From contig JAOANR010000014.1 in NCBI GenBank assembly GCA_030278955.1, positions 16,680,068 through 16,744,067 of the forward strand: a stretch of 64,000 bases of DNA, in the 5' to 3' direction. Origin of the DNA: Hygrophila difformis (lineage: Eukaryota; Streptophyta; Magnoliopsida; Lamiales; Acanthaceae). A program made the position numbers and the translations under genes. Every line of letters begins with the position of its first letter. Within the stretch, counting starts at the first letter, position 1. Shown in pieces: positions 23,891 to 35,600 of the stretch. Below the pieces are notes generated by a model. It saw only the letters and a list, made by a program, of their open reading frames with translations. It searched no databases and was not told the DNA's origin.

Positions 23891-24934
23891 CTTTCGTGTA
23901 CCTTGCATACAATCTCAAATATCAAGCTAATTCGGGTCCAATGTAGGGCTCACGAACCTTTTGTCTCTTCCCTTATGAGATCTTGAAAGTCGAATGGAAA
24001 CAAACAAGTTATAGTGACATAGTTGATCTGGAAGTTATAATAAATCAGACAATCACTACCATTTTAGAACATATTACTATATAAGAAAGAAACTTCAACA
24101 AAATATGCAAAAACATCACCCTCACGGTCCAACACCTCTTCCCAAAACATTTATTCAAGACTTAAATCAAATTACACCAATCAAACTACATTCAATTTGT
24201 GTTCCTCAATACCAAAACAAGCAAAAACATCACCCCCACAGTCCAACACCATCCAAACAGCAAAACCATTTGAAATCCCAATCACAGCATATTCCCAAAA
24301 CAATTTGTAGATTGAAAAAACCTACAATTAAACAGCAAAGAAAATAAACACATTGCACTTCACAAATTTCCAATTCATTGAACGGCCAAAAAATAAAAAA
24401 TCCCAATTGCAAAGAACATAAACAGATTGCAAATGTGAACAATTAGACCGTTTAAAAAAAAAAAACACCAAATTGCACTTCACAATCTCGCACAAACAAG
24501 AGAAGAGATTGCACATCACAAAACAATTTTGCACTTCAAAACTACCATTACACAGCAAACAAATAAAAAAAAATGAAGCTTGCGAAATGGAACTGCTTAT
24601 GCCGCGCCGAACTCATACCTTGGCCCAAATTCCGACTGCCGACGCGAACGCTAAACCAACAAACAAAGGTCCACTGTCGTGGGGTTGTCTTTGACGGCGG
24701 AGGAGCCGGGCAGAGAGGCACCAGGGGTGCAGGACGTCTCGACGGAGTGTGATGGAGTGGAGGGGGTTCACGGTTCAGGGGGGTGGCTCGGAGAACGTCG
24801 ACGAGACGGTTGCGATGGAGGGCGGTGGTCGGGGCCGTTGAACGACGGAAGCGCCGGTAAAAATCGCCACAACGGTCGACTCCGTTTCTGTAATTGTGTT
24901 TTACAGTGGGAATAGGGGAAAGCTTATAACCCTA
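23891..24934. other. CACTA promoter-side region, no complete gene seen
   Basis: This CACTA sequence lies between solo LTR B and the right subterminal array. A segment AAAACATCACCC with the following GTCCAACACC occurs twice about 106 bp apart (24109 and 24215). From 24595 to 24900 it turns GC-rich with short open frames, probably leader or first exon of the transposase transcript. No protein family is recognisable. Confidence 0.45.
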
Positions 24935-25154
24935 GGTTAGCGACCGTCTAAGGCGGTCGTAAGTACGGTCGTTAGTATGACGACCGTCCATAAACGGTCG
25001 TCCATACGGTCGTTGACTCACAGCCCACCAATGCCCCAAGGATCGGTCGTTGAGACGGTCGTTGAGACCACCACCGTCTCTATTACGTCGCTGAGGACGA
25101 CCGCATATGGGCGGTCGTTGATTCCGGTCGCTATACCAATTTGTTCTTGTAGTG
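24935..25154. repeat. CACTA right subterminal and terminal repeats
   Basis: AGCGACCGTCTAAGGCGGTC and many ACGACCGTC/ACGGTCGT motifs alternate in orientation up to the terminal inverted repeat, mirroring the left end. They are expected TNPA binding sites. Confidence 0.85.
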
Positions 25155-25257
25155 ATTCTCAATTAATGATTCTCTATTGTTACCAAACAAGAGAATTTGG
25201 CTCAATTCTCATTTCCTAAACCCAATTCCCTGTACCAATTACATCCCTAGGTTGGGA

Positions 25258-25960
25258 CTTGGGAGTAACACTTTTCACTATATACTTAAAAAACAGCGCT
25301 TCCAACCATTACTCCAGTTCGGTTAAAGAAACATCATTGTGTCCTAATCAGAAATTAATTAAAGTGTATTTATAGTGTTTCGTCACATTGCAATGAAGGG
25401 ATGGGTTAGCCTATTGAAATGGCTATTTTAGCACGTACGAAATGTGTTGGACCAGTTCTTATTGTGCTGGATTGTGTTGGGGTAAAGTATTATCATATTA
25501 ACACAAATAAACATAAAAAAAATAATAATATAACCATCACAATATTAACAAAAAGCATAAAATCTATATTATTCAGCACACTCACATGTCCAGGCGAAAA
25601 TTTCCTTCCTTAAAAACATGCCACTTCCGGCACCATTTTTCAGTTAGGGTCCAGTTAGCGTGCGATCAACAAATTCCGCAGCACATCAAGGCAGCGATCT
25701 GAAGCGTCCGTTTAAAATCCAAGGGTTGTAAATGAAAAAGGGTATAATTGTCATAACACAATAATAGTTCATTTTAAAAACAATGCATTTCAGCGATACG
25801 ACAAGTATTTAGACACGTTATCATATCTAATATTTGGTAACTCTATATTTAGTATGTTATCATATTTATTATTTGGTAAATCATATCAAATATTTGGTAA
25901 TCCATATCTAATATTTCAAATAATATCTTTTTATGATCAAAAATACGTATCAAATTTATT
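25258..25960. other. Non-coding spacer, no gene seen
   Basis: AT-rich, with a short GC-richer part near 25620-25740 (CGTCCGTTTAAAATCCAAGG), a phrase type common in plant repeats. I can support nothing further. Confidence 0.4.
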
Positions 25961-25964
25961 AATA

Positions 25965-26850
25965 GATCATTTCAGCGATCTTACCAAAAACAATTAAGTG
26001 ATGTTATAAAATATATTTCAGGGACCACAAGTAGAGGAATTCAGCGACCGTATCTAGCATAATTCAGCGATGGTACCAAGAATAATTCAGCGACGCAACC
26101 TAGAATGATTCAGCGATGCTACCAAAAACAATTATGTGATGCTACCAAAAATAATGAAGGGATGCTATCAAATATATTTCAGCGACCGTATCTAGCATAA
26201 TTCAGCGATGGTACCAAGAATAATTCAGCGACGCAACCTAGAATGATTCAGCGATGCTACCAAAAATAATTCTGTGATGCTATCAAAAATAATGAAGGGA
26301 TGCTATCAAGTATATTTCAGCAAGATCAAGTAGAGGAATTCAGCGATGGTGCCAAGCAGAATTCAGCGACGCTACCAAGAATGATTCAGCGATGCTACCA
26401 AAAATAATTCTGTTATCATATCTAATATTTGATAAATAATACCATATCTAATATTTGGTAAACCTATATTTAGTATGTTATCATATCTAATATTTGGTAA
26501 ATAATATCATATCTAATCTAATATTTTCAAATAATCATCAACGAATGGAAACAAATATATTAATAGATAATTTCAATCATGCTACAAAAAAAATAATTTA
26601 ATGATGCTATAAAAAATATTTAAGCGACACTATCCTAGAAGAGTTCAGCATTCAGCCACATTACACAGAAGAATTCAGCGACGCTACAAAGAAGAATTCA
26701 GCGAGGCCGTCAAGAAGAATTCAGCGATGCTATGAAGAATAATTCAGCGATGCTATGAAGAATAATTCAGCGATGCTATGAAGAATAATTCAGCGACTCA
26801 ACTAGAATATTTCGGGTACGTTTTCATGAACAATTCAATTCAGCGACGTA
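25965..26850. repeat. CAGCGA minisatellite with a 138-bp higher-order period
   Basis: ATTCAGCGATGCTACCAAAA-type units of about 23-28 bp repeat throughout. CAGCGACCGTATCTAGCATA recurs at 26042 and 26180, giving a higher-order period of 138 bp made of several variant units. At 26721-26789 a 23-bp unit, TCAGCGATGCTATGAAGAAT plus AAT, is repeated three times without change. Confidence 0.8.
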
Positions 26851-27248
26851 TATCTATGTATAGCAGCGTAATTAAGCAAATTGGAGGGTAATATGAGATC
26901 AATCCTTGAAATGCAAAGAAGAAGAGAAGAAGAACGGAAGAATAAGAAGAGCGGAAGAAGAATGGAAGAATCAGTAATTGTCTGTTCACAAACTAAATGT
27001 AGCAAATTTACTATTTTAACCTTTAAGTTAATCTCAACCATCAATTTATAAATTAAATCAATGGTTGCGATGTACCACAGTACATCAAGTCAAAATGCTT
27101 AGTCGCACCCTAACGGAATTGTTTCAGTTAAGCGAAGAGAAGAGACATAACTTAGAGGATTATATTTTTGTTACAGTAAATTAAGTAATAACTTCATAAG
27201 TAAGAACATATTAAAACATTAAACTCATATATAACCATAAATACGAAC
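26851..27248. other. Non-coding spacer, no gene seen
   Basis: Mixed AT-rich sequence with a purine-rich stretch (AGAAGAAGAGAAGAAGAACG, about 26920). It contains a short perfect palindrome, GATGTAC-cacA-GTACATC type, near 27070. No gene. Confidence 0.4.
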
Positions 27249-27601
27249 CTTACATACAGAGGCGGACCCAGGAATTTATGTATAGGGGTCCTAGTTTTAT
27301 ACTTTTCCATGAGTACTGTGCTTTTCCACGAGATTTTAATTTTTGGTTATCATTTTCAAAACTTAATAAATTATTAATTAATTTAGTATATTTCATATTG
27401 TTTTAGTGTTTTTTTTCACATTTCATACATACAGTAACGCAGTGCAAATTGGCTCTTCGATGCAATTTTTTTTTTATGTAATTTTTTTACAAATTTGTAA
27501 ATAACTATATAAGTGTTAGATTCCTTTTGCCATATAGTAAGGTGCATGATTTAATTAAAATCAATGAAAATTAATTATTTTTTGTGTGTTTTAAATTTTT
27601 T

Positions 27602-28961
27602 CACAACAAGAAAAATCCAGTTTACCGACCGAAAAATTCGGTCGCTAAGCCTCAAAATTCGGTTGCTAACAGGGTTAGCGACCGAATTCGCGACCGAATT
27701 TTTTCGGTCGGTAAAAGCTTTGTTGAAAAAATTCTACCGACTAAAAAAATTTTCGGTCGGATTTTCGCGACCGAAACTGCGATTGCATTGTTCGGTCGCT
27801 AAGTTCTACGACCGAAAATTTAAATTTTTTATTTTTTAATAATTTTTATATTAGCGACCGAATTAGCGACCGAAAATTCGGTCGCTATATTTAGCGACCG
27901 AATTAGTGACCAAAATATTCGGTCGCTAAATAAGTCCAAAATTTGAGAAATAATGTTCCCAAGAGGGCTCGAACCCACGACCTCATCATCATCATCCCCA
28001 GCCCTAACCACCTGTACCGACCCCTCCGAATCACCAATAGAAGCCTGCCACATGTCATATATTTTAATTCCTCCCCAAATGTGTTGATGAGGGGATTCGA
28101 ACCAAGGACCTAAAGACCTCCTACGCACGCGTATGCCGTCCGGCTACTCACAATTTCATGTCATCTGATGCAATGTGTTATATATATAATATATATTTGT
28201 ATAAATTTGTAAATTAATAACTTAAATAATAAAATTAAAAAAATATATTAGTTAAATAAATAATTGAATAATTAATTAATTAAAAAAAATACAAAATTAA
28301 ATTAAATGAATAAAATTAATTAAATCACTAATTAAATTTAAAAAACCTGAAATCAATATTATTAAATATTAGTTAAACTAAAAACTTTCATTATAAAAAT
28401 ATTAATTCAATAATTAAAATTAAAAATTACATATTAAATCCAACATTAATTAAATTAAATATTTAAAATAAAAATTAATATATAAATATAAAATAAATTA
28501 AAGAAAATTTAATTCAGGAAAAATAATTAAAATTAAAAAGATAAAAAAAACTAATTAAAATATTAAAAAAATAAAATAAAATTATGTAAAACGATTTGCG
28601 ACCGAATTTTCGGTCGCGAATTCGGTCGCTAGTTTGTGACTGAATATTTTTGGTCGCTAATTCGGTCGCTAAACGTATATTTGATAAGATTTTTTTAAAA
28701 AAAAATTAAAAAATTGGAAATTGGATTAGCGACCGAAAATTCAGTCGCTATTTCGGTCGGTAATTGGATTTCGGTCAACAAGTAGCCACCAAATGCGTTT
28801 CGGTCGCGATTTCGGTCGCTAAATTGCGACATAAAATTTCGGTCGCTAATTCGGTCGGCAAAGTAGCGACAGAAAAATTCGGTCGCTAATTCGGTCGGTA
28901 ATGGCGACCAAATATTTTCGGTCGCGAATTTCGGTCGCTAAACTGACTTTTTCTTGTAGTG
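27602..28961. mobile_element. Small non-autonomous CACTA element inside the hAT
   Basis: The left end CACAACAAGAAAAATCCAGT and the right end (reverse complement) CACTACAAGAAAAAGTCAGT are bounded by TTT on both sides (27599-27601 and 28962-28964). Subterminal AGCGACCGAA/TTCGGTCGCTA motifs are dense at both ends, about 27620-27930 and 28590-28945. The core is very AT-rich with no transposase. The left end carries CACA instead of CACT. Confidence 0.88.
27955..28160 (-). repeat. Two tRNA-like (SINE-like) segments
   Basis: On the minus strand two segments end in B-box-like GTGGGTTCGAGCCC (near 27975) and TTGGTTCGAATCCCC (near 28095). The second has an A-box-like TAGCCGGACGGC about 50 bases upstream of its B box. 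Neither gives a full cloverleaf by eye. They look like captured tRNA-derived sequence, not working tRNA genes. Confidence 0.45.
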
Positions 28962-29374
28962 TTTATAATGATAGTGTTATATATGTGTTATAGAGATATT
29001 AAAAATTTATAATTATATTTTAAGATATTAGAAGGGCAATGTTTTTAAAATAGAACATAGTCATCGGAATAATTAAACAACTCGCTAGTTGACAGTTTTC
29101 ACAAATAATCGATATAGATAAATTTACAATTAGAATACTAGAAACTAAAGAAAAATTTAAAATAATTTATAAACTTTAACTTGAATTAGAGAAGTAAAAA
29201 TAAATACTATGGGATTATTAAATCTAGAAAATAAAAAATATATGTATACATATAGGTACATATATCTATAATATAAATATAGGTATGTAGTATATATATT
29301 ATATATTTTTAAAAAAAAAAAATGGGGGCCTGGGCCCCACCAGGCCCCCAAATAGATCCGCCCCTGCTTACATA

Positions 29375-31367
29375 TAAGAAAGAGAATCATATCATCCACC
29401 ATTTAATTTATAGCTTTTTAGACTCTGTATCAGTTTTTAAATTTAATGATTCAGAGATAAAATAAATGGTTTAATTTATTCTCTCCGAAATAAAATATCA
29501 CCATGGGAACTAATTCTCAAGGACCTCCATTACCTACGAAATGCTTTCCATTTAATTTTAGTAATTTTTTAGAACTCAAATCAGACCAATAGCAAGCCTG
29601 GTTTTGTAAAAATTAAATAAGTTATCCCTGGCAGACAGGCATAATCATTTTTTGAATCTTTAACTCTTAATTAATATTCCTTTTTTTTTTTTTTTAATAA
29701 CAAACATATAAACCATTATCAATCATATCACTAATAATTTTATTATGCCTAATGGCTGGTGGCCATTCAAATTAATGCCTCAAACAGTTGCTGCGTATTT
29801 TGCAGCAGATCAAATACTGTTGGACTGAATATGCAGTACGATAAGAATGGACCATGCACGTATAAAGCCTAAAGCAAAAATGCCAAGTTGCCAACTACAT
29901 TATCCCAATTTAATACTACTATAGTACTATATCCTATTTAATTAATTTATTAATAAAAAATACAAAGAAACAATGGTGGACAACTAAAATAACACTAATG
30001 GAGAATTAAAAAAAGATGAATACAAGCAAGAGGACATGCACGAGACACATCATGTAATGAAACAGGATATGTTTCTTTTTAAGAAATGAAATACAGTATT
30101 ATTACCAGATAATCAATTAAACCCCAACTTGCATTGTCCAAGAGGGCAGGCCAACGTCTGAAACCCTATCCGACGGCTCACGCCTCGTCTCGTCCACCGG
30201 CTCTCGATCGTCGCCGTCCGTTGCTTTTATTTGTACAGTATCAATTATTAATATTAGTAATTATAAATACTTCTTTAATTGTGTATGTTGCAAATTGCAA
30301 ATATTGGTGGGGCTTCAATTGGGCATGGTGGGGGCATACTTTAATTTATTTCAATGAACCCCACTCCACTTGTGTGTCTAGAAAACCCATTTTCCCTCAA
30401 CCAAATTGGCTACTAGTTCTATTTTTATATTGGGGGTCCTTTGATGTCGATGGCAAGGCAGCAACTTGCTCTGGTGCTGTAATTATTTCTTTGATGGCAT
30501 TGCCAGTCCAACATTCAATTTCATTTAATTTAGTTTTGTAAATATTTCGTTCATAAGTTAATTAATAATGCATATACAATTACCAAACACAATTTGTCTG
30601 GATGGTTTAATATTTTTGGCAGCTTAAGATATTTTGGGTTTGAGCTCTTATATATATATGTAGAATTTGATTTTAGAAGAAACAACTTTTCAATATCTAT
30701 CTACCAAATTTATGATGAATTTGCTTAGATTCATATAATAAGGCCCGGCAGATCCGATAATTTTTTTTTTTTTTTTTAAAAAAATGGAAACAATTCCTTG
30801 AAGGACAGAATGAGGGTAGGTTTCTAGTCTCTTCTAGACACTTTCATTGATGAGCAAACGGTAGCTTTCATTGCCGATTATATATATGTCATAATTTGAT
30901 TCGAATTTCACCGTCACGATAAAAATGTTATAATACATAAGGGCAAATGTAAGGTGTGGTAATTTTAAGAAAACTGTTTTCGTGAAATTTTTCTCTTACA
31001 AAACTGTTTTCGTGAAATTTTTCTTTTTTATTTCAAAAATCTATTCAAACATAGCTACTACTACTATGAAAATAATTTTGTACTTAAAAGAAAACTTCAA
31101 AATACATATATCAAAATCTACTTTAAAAGTTCGACATGATTCACGTATTCACGTGTCATGGTGTACGGCTGGGCGGAGGAAAGGTTTTTGTGATAGTATA
31201 TCAAAATTGTGATGGCTAGAATTATTTTTGTAATATTTATTTATATTTTTTTAACATTTCTTTAACAGATGACATAAAGACATCACTATCGTTGTAGTTT
31301 GCGTATACAGCCTAAACTGAATTGTGTGTCATGAGGCTTTATAGAATATTGAACTCGACACTCGAGG
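29375..31367. other. Long non-coding stretch, no gene seen
   Basis: AT-rich intergenic DNA with poly-T tracts (about 29680-29696 and 30760-30778) and a short TA repeat near 30650. A GC-richer patch at 30135-30230 has an open frame without any recognisable domain. I see no gene, RNA or clear transposon ends. Confidence 0.5.
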
Positions 31368-31986
31368 CTGTGAATGTGGAAAAATGGTTATAAATGTCCT
31401 TTTTCTTTTCATTTTTTACAAAGTAGTCCCTTCTAAATTTTTGACCCCTTTTAGTCCACTTACTTTGTTAATCCAAACCAATATCATCCTAAACTACTAA
31501 TCTCTTCTAACTAATTGGCATGGCAACAAATAAACCCAAAACCTATCCCATGTGGCAGTGGGACTTATCTAACTTAGCTTCCAAACAACACCACGGCTAG
31601 TCAACGCATCCCATGGATTCTTCGGTGGGCCCCATTTCCTACCTCTCCTTTACTCATCCTCTCCATGACTCCATCCATACTAATTACACTGTACATTTGC
31701 TTTTGCAAAATAGCACCACAAAACGAACCGCAACGTCAACCAATGCCGATAAATTTCACCATTTGTTTTTGCAAATTTCATATTGTAAGAGAGAAAAGTT
31801 TTGTGCTAATTGCACTCTTCTTTTCCCAATTACGTTAGGGTTCCAATTTTCCCCAAATTGAAATTGAACAAACACACCGTGAAGTCCCGGTATTTGATTC
31901 ATACTTCATCATCGGCCTCGCCGTCACAGAGCACTTGCGGCGGGGTGAAGACCGCAATGGGCGGCTGGGCAATGGAAGAGGGTGGC

Positions 31987-32227
31987 TGTTGTGGAAATCG
32001 GGTTGGTTTCCACCAAAATTATACCCGAATAATGGAGCTATTAATTAAACAATAAAGAGAACACCAAGATTTAACGAGGTTCGGCACAAACTTGCCTACG
32101 TCCTCCGGGCCCCACCGAATTATTATTTCACTATGATGGAGAAATATAACAAAAGGGTTTTGGAAATAATTTCCTGACAGACAAAACCCACTCGACAAGG
32201 AAGACTTACAAAAGCCTAAAAAATAGA

Positions 32228-32269
<42 letters not shown>

Positions 32270-32517
32270 GAGTTTGCAGCACAATTAATTTTGCACTGCC
32301 TTAGCTATTGCCTTTGCTCTCTGCTAGGATTTTTCTGGGTACTTAGAAACAATGAAAGGGCCATGTATTTATAGCAGGAGTCGCCCACAATTCGCAGCAG
32401 AAAAATATACAGGAAATGCACGTGGGTAGCAGCTAAGTTGGACAAGCTTGGGAGACAATTTATCAAAAAATCAATGTCCACCTAACCCATTAAATTGGGC
32501 GGACCAAAACTCTGACA
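31987..32517 (-). repeat. 3' LTR of the copia element
   Basis: The 531-bp LTR has TG...CA ends. It contains a CT microsatellite of about 45 bp (32229-32273), longer than in its partner. Its sense strand includes a CTATAAATACATGG TATA context. Confidence 0.94.
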
Positions 32518-32533
32518 AATCTCCACCTTGGTT
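32518..32533 (-). other. Polypurine tract of the copia element
   Basis: On the minus strand CCAAGGTGGAGATT directly precedes the LTR start TGTCAGAG. This is the usual plus-strand primer position and sequence for plant copia elements. Confidence 0.8.
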
Positions 32534-32687
32534 CGTCCCAAATTCCAATCTCAGTATCTCCTTCAACATTCTCTTGTCACGTAATCCGGTAGGACCTCCA
32601 AATGCGCTTTTCAGCGCCAACTTCAGACTCTTGAGACATTTATCAAGTTCAAACAATGTTCGAACTTGATACCTGTTACAGCCTTCG

Positions 32688-35600
32688 TCAAATGTCTGCA
32701 GGATTCTCGGTGGTCTTGATCTTTTGTACCTTGACTCCACCTTCTTCAATTATTTCCCGCACAAAATGATAACGCACGTCGATATGCTTTGTTCTAGCAT
32801 GATACACCTGGTTCTTTGCTAGATGAATGGCACTTTGACTGTCACAAAACACTGTTACATGTTTCTGGCCAACTCCTAAGTCATCCAGCAATCCCTGTAA
32901 CCAAATGGCTTCCTTAACAGCTTCTGTAATGGCCATGTATTCTGCCTCCGTTGTTGACAAAGCAACGGTTGACTGTAAGGTAGACTTCCAACTAATTGGT
33001 GCGTTTGCAAGAGTAAATACGTATCCAGTAGTTGATCGACGTTTATCCAGATCTCCTGCATAATCTGAATCACAGTACCCAACTATATGTTGACCAGTAA
33101 AATTAGTCTTCTCAAATATCAACCCAACATCTAAGGTTTTCAAGATATACCTTAGAATCCATTTCACAGCTTGCCAATGATCTTTACCGGGATCATGCAT
33201 GTACCTGCTTACTACTCCAACTGCATGTGAAATGTCAGGCCTTGTACACACCATTGCATACATCAAGCTACCCACCGCATTTGAATAAGGAACCTTTGAC
33301 ATGTATTCTCGTTCCTCTTTCGTCTTCGGGCATTGTGAAGCACTAAGTTTGAAATGAGGAGCAAACGGTGTACTTACAGGTTTGGTTTTGTTGGTCATGC
33401 CAAACCGCTGCAATACTTTCTTCAGATATTGCTTCTGAGTCAAACTCAGAGTGCCCCTCTTCCTGTCTCTCGTTATTTCCATACCGAGAATTTTCTTTGC
33501 TTCACCGAGATCTTTCATTTCAAACTCCTTGCTGAGTTGGGACTTCAACCTGTTTATCTCTCCTTTATGTTTTGAAGCAATTAACATGTCATCTACATAT
33601 AGAAGAAGATAAATGAAAGATCCATCATGTAGCTTACGGAAATATACGCAATGATCAAAACTGCTCCTGATGTACTTCTGGCCAATCATAAATTGATCAA
33701 ATCGCTTATACCATTGTCTTGGTGATTGTTTCAATCCATAAAGCGATTTGTTCAACCTGCAAACCCAATCTTCTTTTTCAGCAACTTCAAATCCTTCTGG
33801 TTGGGTCATGTAGATTTCCTCCTCCAAATCACCATGTAAGAATGCCGTCTTGACATCCATTTGAACTAGTTCCAAGTCAAACTGCGCTACCAGGGCCAAC
33901 AAAATACGAATTGATGAATGTTTTACAACAGGAGAAAATACCTCATTGTAATCAATTCCCTCCTTTTGAGCATAACCTTTTGCTACCAATCTTGCCTTGT
34001 AGCGAACGTCATTCTTTTCTGGAAATCCTTCTTTCTGAGCATAGACCCACTTGCAACCAATTGTCTTCTTTCCCTCTGGGAGTTTAGCTAGCTTCCACGT
34101 GTGATTTGCTTCAAGGGAATGCATTTCCTCGTCCATGGCTTTCTTCCACTTTTCTTTTTCCGGACTAATTTTTGCATCAAGAAAAGTTTGTGGTATACCT
34201 TCTTCAATAACAGGAAGTGCATAGGCCAACATGTTTTCGAATCGAGCAGGTCTCCGACTTTCTCTTCTTGGCCTCCTCATTGCAATTGGTAAATCTTGTT
34301 GCTCCTGAGGTTCTTGGGTTAAAACCTCACTTTCTCTGGGCTCTTCTTCGGTACTTGGACCATCGTCTTCTATTGGTTGACCATCTACCTCTCTGGTTGT
34401 AGATGTCTGAAACTCCACCTGTTGAGGATAATGCTCCACCTGCTGGGGAGTACTATCCGGCTGATGCTTGGTTACCTGCTTCAACATTATCGATTCGTTG
34501 AAGGTAACATCTCTGCTAAAGATCACCTTTTTCATCTCCGGGCACCATAGGCGATATCCTTTTACTCCAGAAGATATCCCTACGAAAACAGCTTTTCTCG
34601 CCCTTGGATCCAGCTTTGATTCTTTCACGTGATAATATGCAGCGGAACCAAACACACGTAAAGAATCATAATCATTTGCAGGTTTGCAAAACCATGCCTC
34701 CAAAGGTGTCTTGCCTTTAAGTGCAGTTGATGGTAGTCGATTGATTAGATGGCTCGCATATGTCACCGCTTCAGCCCAGAACTGCTTGCCCAAATTAGCA
34801 TTGGATAACATACACCGAACTTTTTCCAACAAGGTTCGGTTCATTCGTTCAGCCACCCCATTCTGTTGTGGCGTGTCCCGCACAGTGAAATGTTGGGAAA
34901 TACCTTCCTTCTTGCACAAATCGAAAAAAGGGTTATTTCGATATTCTGTGCCGTTATCGGATCGAAGCACTTTAATTTTCCTCCCGGTCTGGTTCTCCAT
35001 CATTTTCTTCCAAGCGAGGAATTTCCCGAATGCTTCATTTTTTGTTCGCATGGGATACACCCATACTCTCCGGGAAAAGTCATCAACAAACGTTACAAAA
35101 TAATGGTTTCCTCCCAAAGAAGCCGTCTTGGTAGGTCCCCACACATCTGAGTGAATGTAATCCATAATGCCTTTAGTGTTATGGATTGCTGTTCCGAACT
35201 TCACCCGCGTTTGCTTTCCCAGAACACATTGCTCGCAAAATTCAAGTTTGCAACTCTTTGCACCCTTTAATAATCCTTGCTTTGCCAGAGTCTGCAAGGA
35301 TTTTTCCCCAGCATGCCCAAGTCTCATATGCCATAGCTTGGTCATCTCCTCTTCCTTGTCTGCTTCTGATACTGCTGCTGCAATGCCAACCACTGTATTG
35401 CCCTGGAAGTGGTATAAGTTATTTTTCCTTATACCTTTCATGACGACAAGTGCTCCCGAGATTACTTTCATAATCCCATTCTGAATGTTGATGGAGTGGC
35501 CTTTAGCTTCCAAGAGTCCCACAGATATGAGATTCTTAGCAAATTTTGGTATGTATCGAACTTCCGTCAGTACCTTGGTTGTTCCATCGTGGTTCTTCAG

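Larger units (their letters stand above)
6375..25154 (-). mobile_element. CACTA (En/Spm) transposon with tnpA- and tnpD-like genes
   Basis: The left terminus CACTACAAGAAAAAAACAGT is matched by the reverse complement of the right terminus, CACTACAAGAACAAATTGGT. Both continue into TATAGCGACCG. A 3-bp target duplication ATT lies at 6372-6374 and 25155-25157. The genes run on the minus strand, so the right end is the promoter end. Of the 18.8 kb, about 10.4 kb is two later solo LTRs, leaving an original element of about 8.4 kb, normal for an autonomous CACTA. The ends are intact, but the genes carry a few nonsense codons, so this copy would need transposase supplied from elsewhere. Confidence 0.95.
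5843..25247. mobile_element. MITE-like inverted-repeat element, split by the CACTA transposon
   Basis: The left arm (5843-6374) and right arm (25158-25247) flank the CACTA insertion. The reverse complement of the right arm resembles the left arm: TTGGTACAGGGAATTG against TTGGTACAAAGAATG, GAGAATTGAGCC against GAGAATTGGGCC, and CTTGTTTGGTAACA against CTTGTTTGGTAAAA. With the insertion removed the element would be about 0.6 kb and non-coding. No clear target duplication was found, so the class (PIF or hAT type) is undecided and the ends are approximate. Confidence 0.5.
27257..29366. mobile_element. hAT-type non-autonomous DNA transposon
   Basis: The ends CAGAGGCGGACCCAGG and (reverse complement of the right end) CAGGGGCGGATCTATT form a short imperfect inverted repeat. 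They are bounded by a perfect 8-bp duplication CTTACATA (27249-27256 and 29367-29374). The 8-bp duplication and the CAGRGGCGG ends indicate hAT. There is no transposase gene. Of its 2110 bp, 1360 bp is a nested CACTA-type insertion. Confidence 0.9.

Noticed and set aside
28085..28155. Possible tRNA gene on the minus strand
   Set aside because: A-box- and B-box-like sequences are present, but I cannot draw the acceptor and anticodon stems. It lies inside a transposon.
30134..30541. 135-codon plus-strand frame
   Set aside because: No domain, in AT-rich intergenic DNA; composition does not suggest coding.
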